Part shown: one piece after another, positions 6,936 to 16,700 of the stretch
Position numbering within the stretch: position 1 is the first letter of the stretch
Layout: every line of letters starts with the position of its first letter
Assembly: GCF_019458805.1 (NCBI RefSeq)
Contig: NZ_JAIBOA010000012.1
Coordinates: 1 to 64,000, forward strand
Reading direction: 5' to 3'
Origin: Actinomadura parmotrematis
GTDB taxonomy: Bacteria; Actinomycetota; Actinomycetes; Streptosporangiales; Streptosporangiaceae
Length of the DNA stretch: 64,000 bases
Notes under the pieces: generated by a model
The model's input: only the letters and a program-made list of their open reading frames with translations
Databases searched by the model: none
What the model was told of the DNA's origin: nothing
Translations under genes and position numbers: made by a program

Positions 6936-8876
6936 TCAGGGCGTGAAGAACGCCAGCGACTCGGGGTTGGCCATCGAGTCGCGGTTGGCGGCGCGGTCGG
7001 CCGGGACGCCCTGGAGGATCTTGCGGACCGGGACCTCCAGCTTCTTGCCCGACAGCGTCCGCGGCACCCCCGGCACGGCGGTGATCTCGTCGGGGACGTG
7101 CCGCGGCGACAGCGCCGAGCGGATCGCGCCGCGCAGCCGCGCGACCAGGTCGCCGTCCAGCTCCGCGCCCCCGGCGAGCTGCACGTACAGCAGCAGCCGC
7201 CCCTCCTGCCCGAGCCGGCCGGTGTCGATGACCAGGCTGTCGGCGATCTCGGGGAACGCCTCGACGACGCGGTAGAAGTCCGCGGTGCCCATCCGGATGC
7301 CGCCCCGGTTCAGGGTGGAGTCCGAGCGGCCGTAGATGACGCAGCCGCCGTCCGGCAGCACCTTGATCCAGTCGCCGTGCCGCCAGACGCCCGGGTACAT
7401 GTCGAAGTAGGACTCGCGGTAGCGCTCGCCGCCCGGGTCGTTCCAGAACGCCACCGGCATCGACGGCATCGGCTCGGTGATGACCAGCTCGCCGACCTCG
7501 CCGGTGACGGCGCGGCCCTCCTCGTCGAACGCCTCGACGCGGGCGCCGAGCCCGCGCGCCTGGATGACGCCGGCGCGGAGCGGCAGCAGCGGCGACGGCC
7601 CGACGAAGCCGGTGCAGAGGTCGGTGCCGCCGGAGAACGAGCCGAGCAGCAGGTCGGCGCCGACCGCCTCGTACACCCAGGCGAACCCCTCGGGCGGCAG
7701 CGGCGAGCCGGTCGAGCCGATGCCGCGCAGCCGCGACAGGTCGAGCTCGGCGCCGGGCTGGCGGCCCTCCTTCATCGACGCGGTGATGTAGGGGGCGCCG
7801 ACGCCGAGGTAGGTGGCGCCGGTCTCGGCGGCGAGGCCCCACAGGTCGGCCGGGGCGCCGTCGTACAGCACCACGGTCGCGCCGACGAGCAGCCCGCCGA
7901 CCAGGTAGTTCCACATCATCCAGCCGGTCGTGGTGTACCAGAGGAAGACGTCGCCGGGCCCGAGGTCCTGGTGGAAGCTGAGCGCCTTCAGGTGCTCCAG
8001 GACGATGCCGCCGTGCCCGTGCACGATCGGCTTCGGCAGGCCCGTCGTGCCCGAGGAGTACACGACCCAGAGCGGGTGGTCGAAGGGGACGGGCTCGAAC
8101 TCCGGCGCCGCGTCCGGGCGCGGCAGGTCGGCGTAGGCGACGGTGCCGGGCAGCGTCGCGGCCGCGTCCAGGTACGGGACGAGGACGGTCGCGCGGAGCG
8201 TGGGCAGCGCGTCGCGGATCTCGGCGACCGTGCCGCGCCGGTCGAAGCCCTTGCCGTTGTAGGTGTAGCCGTCGACCGCGATCAGCACCGCCGGCTCGAT
8301 CTGGGCGAACCGGTCGATGACCGACGACGACCCGAAGTCCGGCGAGCACGACGACCAGATCGCGCCGAGCGAGGCCGTCGCGAGGAAGCAGACGAGCGCC
8401 TCGGCGGTGTTCGGCACGTAGGCGGCGACCCGGTCGCCGCGGCCGACGCCGAGCGCGGCGAGGCCCGCGCGGACCCCGGCCACCTGCGCGGCGAGCTCGC
8501 CGTAAGTCAGCTCGCGCGGCGCGCCCGCCTCGGACCGCACGATGACGGCGGTGGCGGACGGATCGCCGCGCAGGGCGTTCGCGGCGTAGTTGAGGGTCGC
8601 CGACGGGAACCAGCGCAGGCCGTCCACCGGCATGGGGCCGCCCGCGCGGACGGGCCCGTCGCCGCGCTCCCCGGCGACGTCGAAGTAGTCCCAGACGGCG
8701 TCCCAGAAGGCGTCGACCTCGGTGGTGGACCAGTTCCACAGGTCGGCGTAGGAGCCGTCCGGCCCGACCGGCGCCCCGCCCTCGCGCAGGCGGCGCTGGA
8801 AGCGGGTCACCCGCGCGGACGCGACGACTTCGTCGGACGGCCGCCACAGCGGGGCCCCCTCGGACACCTGGGACAT
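6936..8876 (-). CDS. aacS: Acetoacetate--CoA ligase (acetoacetyl-CoA synthetase)
   Basis: 646 residues of the ANL adenylate-forming superfamily. The P-loop YSSGTTGLPKP is at 273-283, the hinge region carries HGDWIKV and the C-terminal domain has SGKKLEVPVRK with the catalytic lysine. The N-terminal ACAS_N-like part (LWNWSTTEVDAFW, DYFD) and the ending NRDSMANPESL match acetoacetyl-CoA synthetases rather than acetate ligases. It activates acetoacetate with ATP and CoA in the cytoplasm for ketone-body or polymer-derived carbon use. ATG at 8876 has GAGGGGAG 6 bases upstream; a further upstream start would add an arginine-rich tail. Monocistronic. Confidence 0.93.
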   Translation of the reverse strand: MSQVSEGAPLWRPSDEVVASARVTRFQRRLREGGAPVGPDGSYADLWNWSTTEVDAFWDAVWDYFDVAGERGDGPVRAGGPMPVDGLRWFPSATLNYAANALRGDPSATAVIVRSEAGAPRELTYGELAAQVAGVRAGLAALGVGRGDRVAAYVPNTAEALVCFLATASLGAIWSSCSPDFGSSSVIDRFAQIEPAVLIAVDGYTYNGKGFDRRGTVAEIRDALPTLRATVLVPYLDAAATLPGTVAYADLPRPDAAPEFEPVPFDHPLWVVYSSGTTGLPKPIVHGHGGIVLEHLKALSFHQDLGPGDVFLWYTTTGWMMWNYLVGGLLVGATVVLYDGAPADLWGLAAETGATYLGVGAPYITASMKEGRQPGAELDLSRLRGIGSTGSPLPPEGFAWVYEAVGADLLLGSFSGGTDLCTGFVGPSPLLPLRAGVIQARGLGARVEAFDEEGRAVTGEVGELVITEPMPSMPVAFWNDPGGERYRESYFDMYPGVWRHGDWIKVLPDGGCVIYGRSDSTLNRGGIRMGTADFYRVVEAFPEIADSLVIDTGRLGQEGRLLLYVQLAGGAELDGDLVARLRGAIRSALSPRHVPDEITAVPGVPRTLSGKKLEVPVRKILQGVPADRAANRDSMANPESLAFFTP

Positions 8877-8962
8877 GTGCGCTCCCCTCACTGGCGTGCG
8901 CCGTCGCACGCGCCCCTTCTCAATATCCGGCACCCGCCCACCGGCGCAAATGCGACGGGGCG

Positions 8963-9679
8963 TCAGGCGGGACGGGCGGGCGCGGTCAGGTCGACGACGG
9001 CCCGGACGACCGTCGCGGTGTCGGTCAGGTCGGCGAGCACCGTGTCGGCGCCGGCGGCGCGCAGCTCGGCCTGCGTCGCCGAGCCGGTCGCGACGGCGAT
9101 CACGGGGGTGTAGGCGATGCGCGCGGCCTGCACGTCGCGCGGCGAGTCGGCGATGTAGACGGCCTGGCCGAAGCGCGCCCCGAGCTTCTCGCCGGTGCGG
9201 GTGCGGGCGAGCTCCAGCAGCGCGGCCTTGGAGTACACGCCGGTCTCGTAGCCGCCGGTGTCGATGTTCAGCCAGCGGTCCAGGCCGAGCTCGGTCAGCT
9301 TCAGCAGCGCGTTCGGCCGGATGGAGCCGGTGAGGACGGTCTGCGCGGTGTCCTTGCGGGTCGCCAGCGTGGTGATCGCCTCGCGGGCGCCGGCCAGCAC
9401 CCGGCCGTGCCGGCGCAGGTCGCCGCGGCGGGCGGCGAACGCCTCGGTCAGCGCGACCATGAAGGCGGGCAGGTGGTCGTCGGTGGTGACGATGTCGTTG
9501 AACGCCAGCGTCTCGAAGATGATCTCCGATTCGGTGCGGCCGGGCGTCGGGGCGAGGCGGACGAGGGGCCGCCCGGTGGTCCGCCGGAACGCCTCGGCGT
9601 ACGCCTCCCGGGTGACGCGCGCGACGTCCACCAGGGTGTTGTCGATGTTCCAGAGCACCAGTCGGTTCAGCGTCGACAT
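8963..9679 (-). CDS. HAD-superfamily hydrolase-like protein with substituted nucleophile
   Basis: 238 residues with HAD fold landmarks: motif I LVLWNIDNTLV, motif II TVLTGS, motif III lysine region (YSKAALL) and motif IV YIADSPRDVQAA. The phosphoglycolate-phosphatase-like family normally has Asp at the first motif I position (WDIDNTL); here the codon is AAC, giving Asn11. The second Asp (D13) and motif IV acids remain. The start at 9679 is preferred because GGAAAG lies upstream; an ATG at 9691 is also in frame. Activity is uncertain: phosphatase in family terms, possibly a binding or regulatory protein here. Confidence 0.8.
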   Translation of the reverse strand: MSTLNRLVLWNIDNTLVDVARVTREAYAEAFRRTTGRPLVRLAPTPGRTESEIIFETLAFNDIVTTDDHLPAFMVALTEAFAARRGDLRRHGRVLAGAREAITTLATRKDTAQTVLTGSIRPNALLKLTELGLDRWLNIDTGGYETGVYSKAALLELARTRTGEKLGARFGQAVYIADSPRDVQAARIAYTPVIAVATGSATQAELRAAGADTVLADLTDTATVVRAVVDLTAPARPA

Positions 9680-9830
9680 CCGGCTTTCCATGGGGATCGG
9701 CGGGCGGGCCCGCGGGCGGGGGCGGGGCGGGCGTGCTTATCGTCGGGCCTGCGCGGGGGTCACCGCAACTAGCCCGGAACGGGCGGAACCGGGCGCCCGC
9801 CGGGGGTTCCCGAAAGGGGCCGGGAGCCGG

Positions 9831-10325
9831 TCAGGGCAGCAGGTCGGCGAGCTCCTGGGTGGCGTACCAGAGCAGCTCGTGGCCCTCGGCGCCGTCCACC
9901 TCGAACCGGGCGTCCTCGTCGCCGGCGTCGGCGGCGGGCAGCGCCGCGACGGCCGCCCGGACGTCGTCCTCCGCCGCCGGCTCGTCCACGTGCCCCGACG
10001 CGATCAGCTTCCAGCCGACCGGCGCGCCGACCGTCACGCGGGCCCGCTCCTCGTCGCCGTGGACGGCCGTGACCGCCGCGTCGGGGACCTCGGCGGCCAG
10101 CACCACGCGGCGCGGCGCGGCGCCGGGGTCGGCGGCGAGCAGCCGCAGCGAGGCGCGGGCGGCGGCCGTCATCGCCGCGTACTCCAGCTCCTCGGTGTCG
10201 CCCTCGGCGTACCACTCGCGCAGCGCCGGGGTGACCGCGTAGGCGGTGAGCGGCGCGGGCCCGGCCTCCCGGTCCGCGTGGACGCGGGCGAGGGCGGGCA
10301 GGGTCGAGGGCAGGTAGACGCGCAT
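9831..10325 (-). CDS. DUF6912-like actinobacterial protein
   Basis: 164 residues beginning MRVYLPSTLPALARV, then an alternating alpha/beta pattern including RREVV-like strand 'RRVVLAAEVPDAAV' and the ending HELLWYATQELADLL. It resembles the actinobacterial DUF6912 group, for which no function is known to me. Cytoplasmic, no signal or membrane segment. It lies 17 bases after the HAD gene on the same strand and probably shares its transcript. Family call is by recognition of the N-terminal and C-terminal motifs, not by search. Confidence 0.7.
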   Translation of the reverse strand: MRVYLPSTLPALARVHADREAGPAPLTAYAVTPALREWYAEGDTEELEYAAMTAAARASLRLLAADPGAAPRRVVLAAEVPDAAVTAVHGDEERARVTVGAPVGWKLIASGHVDEPAAEDDVRAAVAALPAADAGDEDARFEVDGAEGHELLWYATQELADLLP

Positions 10326-10342
10326 GACGGCAGGTTATGCGG

Positions 10343-11005
10343 TCAGAGCGCGCCGAGCGCACGGAGGGCGTCCGCGGTCGCCGCCGGCGAGGTGTGCACG
10401 ATGCCGCGCATCCCGAGCCGCTCGGCCGCCGCGACGTTGTGCTCGATGTCGTCGATGAACACGCACGCCTCGCCGGGCAGCCCGAGCCGGTCCAGGGTGT
10501 GCCGGAAGATCTCCTCGCCGGGCTTGCGGAGGCCGACCTCGCAGGAGATGACGACCTCGTCGAACAGGCCCGCGAACAGGTGCCGGGGGTAGTCGTTGCC
10601 CCAGGAGTTCGACAGCAGCGCCGTCCGGACGCCGCCCGCGCGGACCTCCCGGAGCGTCGCGTACATCGGCTCGACGGGCTCGAACGCGGCGAACATGCGG
10701 GCGATCAGGCCGTCGGCGGGGACGGGCGCGCCGTCCAGGTCCAGCAGCTCGGCCGCGAGCAGCCGCTCGAACTCGGCGACATCGAGGGTGCCGTCCTCCA
10801 GGCCGTGGATCGGGTTGACCTCCGACCCGTCGTAGGCCTGCCGGACCCAGGTCCGCATGACGTCCTTGTAGCGGGCGGTGTCGATCCGGTCGGCCCGCAT
10901 CCAGAGGGCGATCGCGTCGTTCAGCGGGGAGGTGAGGACGCCGCCCCAGTCGGTGATGACCGCTTCGACCTTGTTCACGGCGTCCGTCCCGGTGTTCGTC
11001 GTCAC
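10343..11005 (-). CDS. HAD-IA family hydrolase (epoxide-hydrolase N-domain type)
   Basis: 220 residues. Motif I VITDWGGVLTSP has the nucleophilic Asp but Gly at the second position, the DxGG pattern of the HAD-IA subgroup related to the N-terminal phosphatase of soluble epoxide hydrolase and haloacid dehalogenases. Motif II is TALLSNSWG, motif III lysine is in GLRKPG, motif IV is CVFIDDIEHNV. The substrate cannot be told. The GTG start overlaps the stop of the membrane glycosyltransferase gene (GTGA), so the two are coupled. Confidence 0.85.
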   Translation of the reverse strand: MTTNTGTDAVNKVEAVITDWGGVLTSPLNDAIALWMRADRIDTARYKDVMRTWVRQAYDGSEVNPIHGLEDGTLDVAEFERLLAAELLDLDGAPVPADGLIARMFAAFEPVEPMYATLREVRAGGVRTALLSNSWGNDYPRHLFAGLFDEVVISCEVGLRKPGEEIFRHTLDRLGLPGEACVFIDDIEHNVAAAERLGMRGIVHTSPAATADALRALGAL

Positions 11006-12435
11006 GGGCCGATGGTAGGCGACCGGTCCGGCAGCACGGCCGCCAGGATCAGCAGCGGCACCGCGGGCAGCACGTACCGGTAGTCGAACTGGGCGGTGAA
11101 GGCGGGCACGACCAGCAGCGTCACGCCGACCGACCACGGCAGCAGGCCCGCGCCGCCGAGCCGGCGCCGCCGCCGGACGATGCGCGCCGCGCCCGCGACG
11201 ACGATCGCGCCGAGCACCACGCCGGGCAGGTAGGCGGTGCGCTGGTAGGCGCCGAGGAAGGACGCGTAGGGCCGCACGACGCGGGTCGGCTCGTAGCCGG
11301 AGTCGTAGCGGCGGACGTAGCCCTCGGCCTTCGCGCCGGGGCTCGCGACCGTCGGCGCGAACAGGTAGCGGTGGTAGGTCTCCCCGTCGGGGAACTGCGG
11401 GTGCCCCCAGCGGAAGGTGCGGGCGATGTCGGTGAGCGCGACCCGCAGGTAGTCGCCGGGCTGCGCCATGATCGCGCGCAGCGCGAAGGAGCGGGCGAGG
11501 CGCTCGCCCTGCGGCCCGAACCCCTCGGCCTCCACGCGGTGCCGGGCGGCGTCCGGCCCCCAGATGTAGGAGCGGTACACCGACCGGCCGCCGGGCGGGC
11601 CGGACAGGCAGAGCGGCATCTCGTCCACCGGCGGCCGCATCGCCCGGCAGTCGGCGAACGGCGCGACCCGGCCGTACAGGAACACGCCGGTGCTGCGCGT
11701 CATCGCGAACTCGCCGTGGTGCGCGGCGAACCAGGACGAGTAGGCGACGAGCGGGACGAGCCCGGCGGCGAGCGCGGCGAGGACGTGCCGCCAGCCCGTC
11801 CGCCGCACCAGCAGGTACAGGCCGAACAGCAGCAGCAGCGGCAGCCCGGCCGAGCGGGTGAGGGTGGCGAGGCCGAGCAGGACGGCGGCGCCGACCGTCC
11901 AGCGGAGGCCCGGCGCGCCGCCGGGCCAGAGCAGCAGCGCGAGCGCGCTCATGACCAGGAACCCGAACAGGGTGTCGGACATCACCATGTGCTCGAGCTG
12001 GAGCTGCCAGGCGTCCAGCAGGGCGGGGACGGCGGCGAGCGCGGCGAGCCACCCGGGCGCGCCGCGCCGCCGCAGCAGCGCGTAGAGCAGCACGCCGGTC
12101 GCGACGCCCATCGCGTGCTGGGCGAACGCGACGAGCGTCAGGCTGTGGAAGGGCTTCAGCAGCCAGAGGAACAGCGAGTAGCCGCTCGGCCGGACGAGGC
12201 CCGGGTTGGGGTTGACCGCGCCCGACAGGTAGTCGTCGGAGTCGGGGAACCACATCACCGACCGGTAGCCCGCCATCACCGCGAGCCGGAGCAGCACCCC
12301 GGCGGCGAGCACGCCGAGGAACGCCCGGTGCCGCCGCGCGGACGCGCGGACGTCCCGGAGCGCGGCCCGGCGGTCCGGCGGGCCGGCGGCGGGGGCCGGG
12401 GTGCGGTCCTCCGGCCGGAGGCTCAGCTCGGTCAT
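11002..12435 (-). CDS. GT-C-type polytopic membrane glycosyltransferase, unknown substrate
   Basis: 477 residues with about ten hydrophobic segments. The first extracytoplasmic loop carries the acidic motif MWFPDSDDYL, in the place where GT-C (PMT/ArnT-like) enzymes hold their catalytic Asp. A large loop (about 225-350) has two Cys (DCRAMRP and LCLSG) that may pair. Such enzymes use polyprenyl-phosphate sugars on the outer face of the membrane. ATG at 12435 has no strong ribosome site; a GTG four codons upstream is possible. It shares a transcript with the HAD gene. Confidence 0.72.
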   Translation of the reverse strand: MTELSLRPEDRTPAPAAGPPDRRAALRDVRASARRHRAFLGVLAAGVLLRLAVMAGYRSVMWFPDSDDYLSGAVNPNPGLVRPSGYSLFLWLLKPFHSLTLVAFAQHAMGVATGVLLYALLRRRGAPGWLAALAAVPALLDAWQLQLEHMVMSDTLFGFLVMSALALLLWPGGAPGLRWTVGAAVLLGLATLTRSAGLPLLLLFGLYLLVRRTGWRHVLAALAAGLVPLVAYSSWFAAHHGEFAMTRSTGVFLYGRVAPFADCRAMRPPVDEMPLCLSGPPGGRSVYRSYIWGPDAARHRVEAEGFGPQGERLARSFALRAIMAQPGDYLRVALTDIARTFRWGHPQFPDGETYHRYLFAPTVASPGAKAEGYVRRYDSGYEPTRVVRPYASFLGAYQRTAYLPGVVLGAIVVAGAARIVRRRRRLGGAGLLPWSVGVTLLVVPAFTAQFDYRYVLPAVPLLILAAVLPDRSPTIGP

Positions 12436-12540
12436 GGTGGGGATCACGATGCCCGAAGAGCACGGTCCCGTCCATCGGCGCGTTCCGCCCCGGCCTCCCC
12501 CGCACCGGGAAACCGAATCCCGTTCTGCGAGACTGGCGGC

Positions 12541-13737
12541 ATGGACTTCGAACTCAGCCCGAAGGCGCGGGAGTATCAGGAGCGCCTGCTGGCCTTCATG
12601 GACGAGCACGTCTACCCCGCCGAGTCCGTCTACGCCGGGTGGCGGGCCGCCCACGACCCGCACGCGCTGCCGCCCGTCGTCGAGGAGCTGAAGACCGCGG
12701 CCCGCTCGCGGGGGCTGTGGAACCTGTTCCTGCCCGACGTGTCGGGGCTGACGAACCTGGAGTACGCCTCCCTCGCCGAGATCACCGGCCGCTCGCACGA
12801 GCTCGCGCCCGAGGCCGTCAACTGCGCCGCCCCCGACACCGGGAACATGGAGGTGCTGCACATGTTCGGCACCCCCGCCCAGCAGAAGGAGTGGCTGGAG
12901 CCGCTGCTCGCCGGCGAGATCCGCAGCGCGTTCGCGATGACCGAGCCGGCCGTCGCCTCCTCCGACGCCACCAACATCACCACCTCGATCGTCCGGGACG
13001 GCGACGCGTACGTGGTCAACGGCCGCAAGTGGTTCATCACCGGCGCCGCCGACGAGCGCTGCAAGATCTTCATCGTGATGGGCAAGACCGACCCGGACGC
13101 CCCCGCGCACCGCCAGCAGTCGCAGGTGCTCGTGCCGCGCGACACCCCCGGCGTCACCGTGCTGCGGCACCTGCCGATCTTCGGCTACCAGGACCAGCAC
13201 GGCCACTCCGAGATCGTGTTCGAGGACGTCCGCGTCCCGGCCGCCAACCTGATCGGCGAGGAGGGCGGCGGGTTCGCCGTCGCGCAGGCCCGCCTCGGGC
13301 CCGGCCGCATCCACCACTGCATGCGCGCCATCGGCATGGCCGAGCGGGCGCTGGAGCTGATGTGCAAGAGGGCCGCCGAGCGCGTCGCGTTCGGCGGGCC
13401 GCTCGCCGCGCAGGGCGTCGTCCAGCAGCAGATCGCCGAGTCGCGGATGGCGATCGAGCAGGCCCGGCTGCTGACGCTGAAGACCGCCTGGCTGATCGAC
13501 CGGCACGGCGCCAAGGGCGCCCGCACCGAGATCGCCGCGATCAAGGTGGTGGCGCCGCGGGTCGCCGCCGAGGTCATCGACCGCGCCATCCAGGTCCACG
13601 GCGGCGCCGGCGTCTCCGCCGACACCCCGCTCGCCGCCATGTACGCCTGGGCCCGCGCCATGCGGATCTTCGACGGCCCCGACGAGGTCCACGTCCGCAC
13701 CGTCGCCCGCCAGGAGCTCCGCCGCCACGGCGCCTGA
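12541..13737 (+). CDS. Acyl-CoA dehydrogenase (ACAD11-like)
   Basis: 398 residues with the full three-part ACAD fold: N-terminal helices, the FAD/substrate region FAMTEPAVASSDATN (about 132-146), WFITGA, and the C-terminal region QVHGGAGVSAD followed by RIFDGPDEVH. The DGPDEVH ending is typical of the ACAD10/11-like branch acting on longer or branched acyl-CoAs. It needs an electron-transfer flavoprotein not present here. No Shine-Dalgarno is seen: GAGACT ends 8 bases before the ATG, so the message may be leaderless. It converges on the NTPase gene with only 8 bases between stops. Confidence 0.9.
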   Translation: MDFELSPKAREYQERLLAFMDEHVYPAESVYAGWRAAHDPHALPPVVEELKTAARSRGLWNLFLPDVSGLTNLEYASLAEITGRSHELAPEAVNCAAPDTGNMEVLHMFGTPAQQKEWLEPLLAGEIRSAFAMTEPAVASSDATNITTSIVRDGDAYVVNGRKWFITGAADERCKIFIVMGKTDPDAPAHRQQSQVLVPRDTPGVTVLRHLPIFGYQDQHGHSEIVFEDVRVPAANLIGEEGGGFAVAQARLGPGRIHHCMRAIGMAERALELMCKRAAERVAFGGPLAAQGVVQQQIAESRMAIEQARLLTLKTAWLIDRHGAKGARTEIAAIKVVAPRVAAEVIDRAIQVHGGAGVSADTPLAAMYAWARAMRIFDGPDEVHVRTVARQELRRHGA

Positions 13738-13745
13738 CCCGCCGG

Positions 13746-16700
13746 TCACCCCCGGCCGGACGCCGCCGCCCGCAGGCCGGACGCCTCGGCGCGGAGGCGT
13801 CCGGCCAGCGCCGGATCGGCCGCCTCGACCAGCCCGGCCCGGCCGGCCAGCGCCGCCGCGGCGAGCGTCCAGGCCCAGATGTGGCCCGGCTCCCGCTCGG
13901 CGACCCGCGCCAGGCGGTCGTGCGCCTCGACGTACAGCGCGTCGCGCTCGGCGGGATCCGCGGAAGGCGACAGGTTCGCCCGGTGGACGAGGGCGTAGGC
14001 CAGCCGCTTCACCGTGTCCGGGTCGTCCCGGCCGCCGTCCAGCAGGCGCCGCGCCGTTTCGGCGGTCCGCGCGAACGCCTCCGCCGCCCTCGCGTCGCCG
14101 GTCCGCTCCAGGAGCTGCCCCCGGACCGCCTGGACGGTGCAGAGGCGGTCCGTGAGGTAGGGCCGCGCCCCCTCCGCGCGGGCCAGGTCACCGGCGGCCC
14201 GGTCGTAGTGCTCCAGCGCGGCCCCGGCGTCGCCGGTCTCGGCCAGGCGGCCCAGGTGGTAGTGGCACCAGCCGCGCCCGGCGAGCAGGTCCGGATCGTC
14301 CGGGGCCGTGGCGAGCCCGCCGTCGTGGACGCGCGCCGCGGCGGCCCACGCGTCCGCCTCCGCCGCCTTCTGGCCGGTCCGGCCGAGCGCGATCGCCCGG
14401 CCCTCGTGCGCGTCGGCCAGGGCGAGCCTCGCGGCGAGGTTCTCCGGCGCCCGTTCGACGGCCCGCCGGAGCACCTCCTCGGCGCGCCGGTGCAGGTCCA
14501 GCGCTCCGGGCAGCCCGCGGGCGTCCGCGAAGCGGCCGCGGTCGGCGAGCGCGGCCCCGAGCCGGTACAGGGCGTCGGGATCGTCCGGGTCCTTCCGCAG
14601 GAGCGCCTCGCCCCACTCCGCCGACTCGGCGGCGAGCCGGTCCGCGAGCGCGGGATCGGCGGGCGCGAAGATGAGGGCCCGCATCCTGAGCGCGAAGGCG
14701 ATCCGGGCCAGGGCGCGCGGATCGCCCCGGCGGGCGCCGGGCGAGTGGCGCGTCCGGTGCTCGAGCTCCCGGTACAGCCGCTCCTCCTCTTCCGGTCCGG
14801 CGTACCGGGCCCGGCCGATGAGCGCGTTGCCGAGGCTCCAGAGGACCTCGTCGCGGCCCGGGCGCAGGTCGAGGGAGCGGCGGTAGAGCGCGGCGGCCTC
14901 GGCGTAGCCCTCGCCCCGCCGCTCGCCCTCCTGCTCCACCCGCGTGACGATCACCTGCCCGAGCCGCCACGGGTGGTCGGCCTCCGCGGGCTCGACCCCG
15001 GCCAGCACCCGGTACCAGGTCTCGGCGACGCCGAGGAACCGCACCGCCTCGCCGGGGGACGGGTACTCCTGCTGGAACAGCTCGAACGCGGCGCCCGCGA
15101 GCTGCCGCACGGCGACGGCGTTCCCCTCGACGGGATGGGCGAGGGGCGCCGCCCGCAGCCGCTCCACCGCCTCGGCGGCGGCGTCCGCGTCGCCGGAGCG
15201 GACGGCCCGCTGCGCCTCGCGCCTCAGGTGGCCGAACGCCACCGACGCGCCGGCGATCATGCCGGGGCCCCAGTCCGCCGCCGCCGCGCAGCGCGGGCAG
15301 GACGGCAGTTCCGCCGCCGCCGCGCCGGTGCGCTGAGGGCGCCAGCGCTTGCCGCACAGGGCCCTGACGATCCCGCCGTCCTCGGCCGCGCCCTTGCGGA
15401 CGCGGTGGCTCAGGCCGTCCGGCTCGCTGACTTCCTGCGCGGGGAACGCCTGCCACCCCAGGTACAGCCATTCCGCCGCCCGCTCGTAGTCGGAGACGAC
15501 GGCGACGAGATCCGCCAGCTCGGCCCCCGTGACGGGGCCGCGCGCGGGCCCGGTCGTCATCTGGATGCCGTCGGGCAGGACCTCGTACCGCTCGATCCGC
15601 GGCGGGCCGGTGCGCCGCTCCGCCAGCCACACCTTCTCGTCGAGGGCGAGCCACGACCCGGCGCGGCCCCAGCTGTCGCCGAAGGTGCCGTCGAACATCG
15701 CCAGCTCCCGGCCGATGAGCCGGGCCGGCCGCCTGCCCGGGACGTCGGCCGCCGCGCGCAGGAAGGCGAAGAACGCGGTGAGCACCTCCTGGCAGGAGCC
15801 CGCGAGGAGCCGCTGGAGGATCCGCGCGGTCAGCGGGTGCATCACGAACGCGTCGGCCTCCACCGCGACCAGCGCCCACCGGGAGAGGACGGCCTCGGCC
15901 GCCGCGACCGTCAGGGCGCCCGCCGGGCCGGGGAACAGGTGCCGCAGGAAGTCGTCGGCCAGGTCCTTCGGCACCGTGCCCTCGCCGGCCGTCCACACCA
16001 GGGCCGCCAGGACGCGGACGGCGTCCGGGGCGTCCGCGCGCAGCTCCTCCAGCGTCCGCCGGTGGATCACCGACAGCCGCTCGGCGGCGCCGCTGAGGGC
16101 GTCCAGCGCGTCGAGGGTGCCGGAGGTGTCGGCGGACAGCGCCGCGACCACGTCCGGGACGGTCCGCCCGGGATCCGCCGCCAGGTACCGGCAGACCCGG
16201 TCGAGGACGAGCGGGTGGTGGGCGACGGCCGCGGCGATCCGGTCCCGGTCGCCCGCCGGGAGGCCGGGCAGGAGGGCGCCGATCGCCGCCGCGGTCTCGG
16301 CGGGGCCGTAGGCGCCGACCCGCATCCCGGCGAAGGGCGCGGGCGGGTGCGTCCGGGCGGTGACGACGACGGGGACGCGCGGGTCGGGCGGCACGATCTC
16401 CCGGACCCGGTCCGGGTCGCCCGCCCCGTCCATGATCACGGCACCGAGGGCGCGGCCGTCCGCCAGCATGCCCCGCAGGTGGCGGCGGCAGGCGGCGGCG
16501 CTCCAGGAGCTCGCGTCCGCGTCGCCGTGGGCGAGCGCGGCGAGGACGTCGCTCTCGGTGACGCGGGAGTTGCCGAGCCGGATCTGGGCGGCGGGCCGGG
16601 GCCCGCGGACGCGGTCCGCGATCTGCCGGGCGAGCACGGTCTTGCCCGTCCCGGCCTCGCCCCACAGCCACAGCAGCCGCGTCCCGGACAGGAGGCGCCC

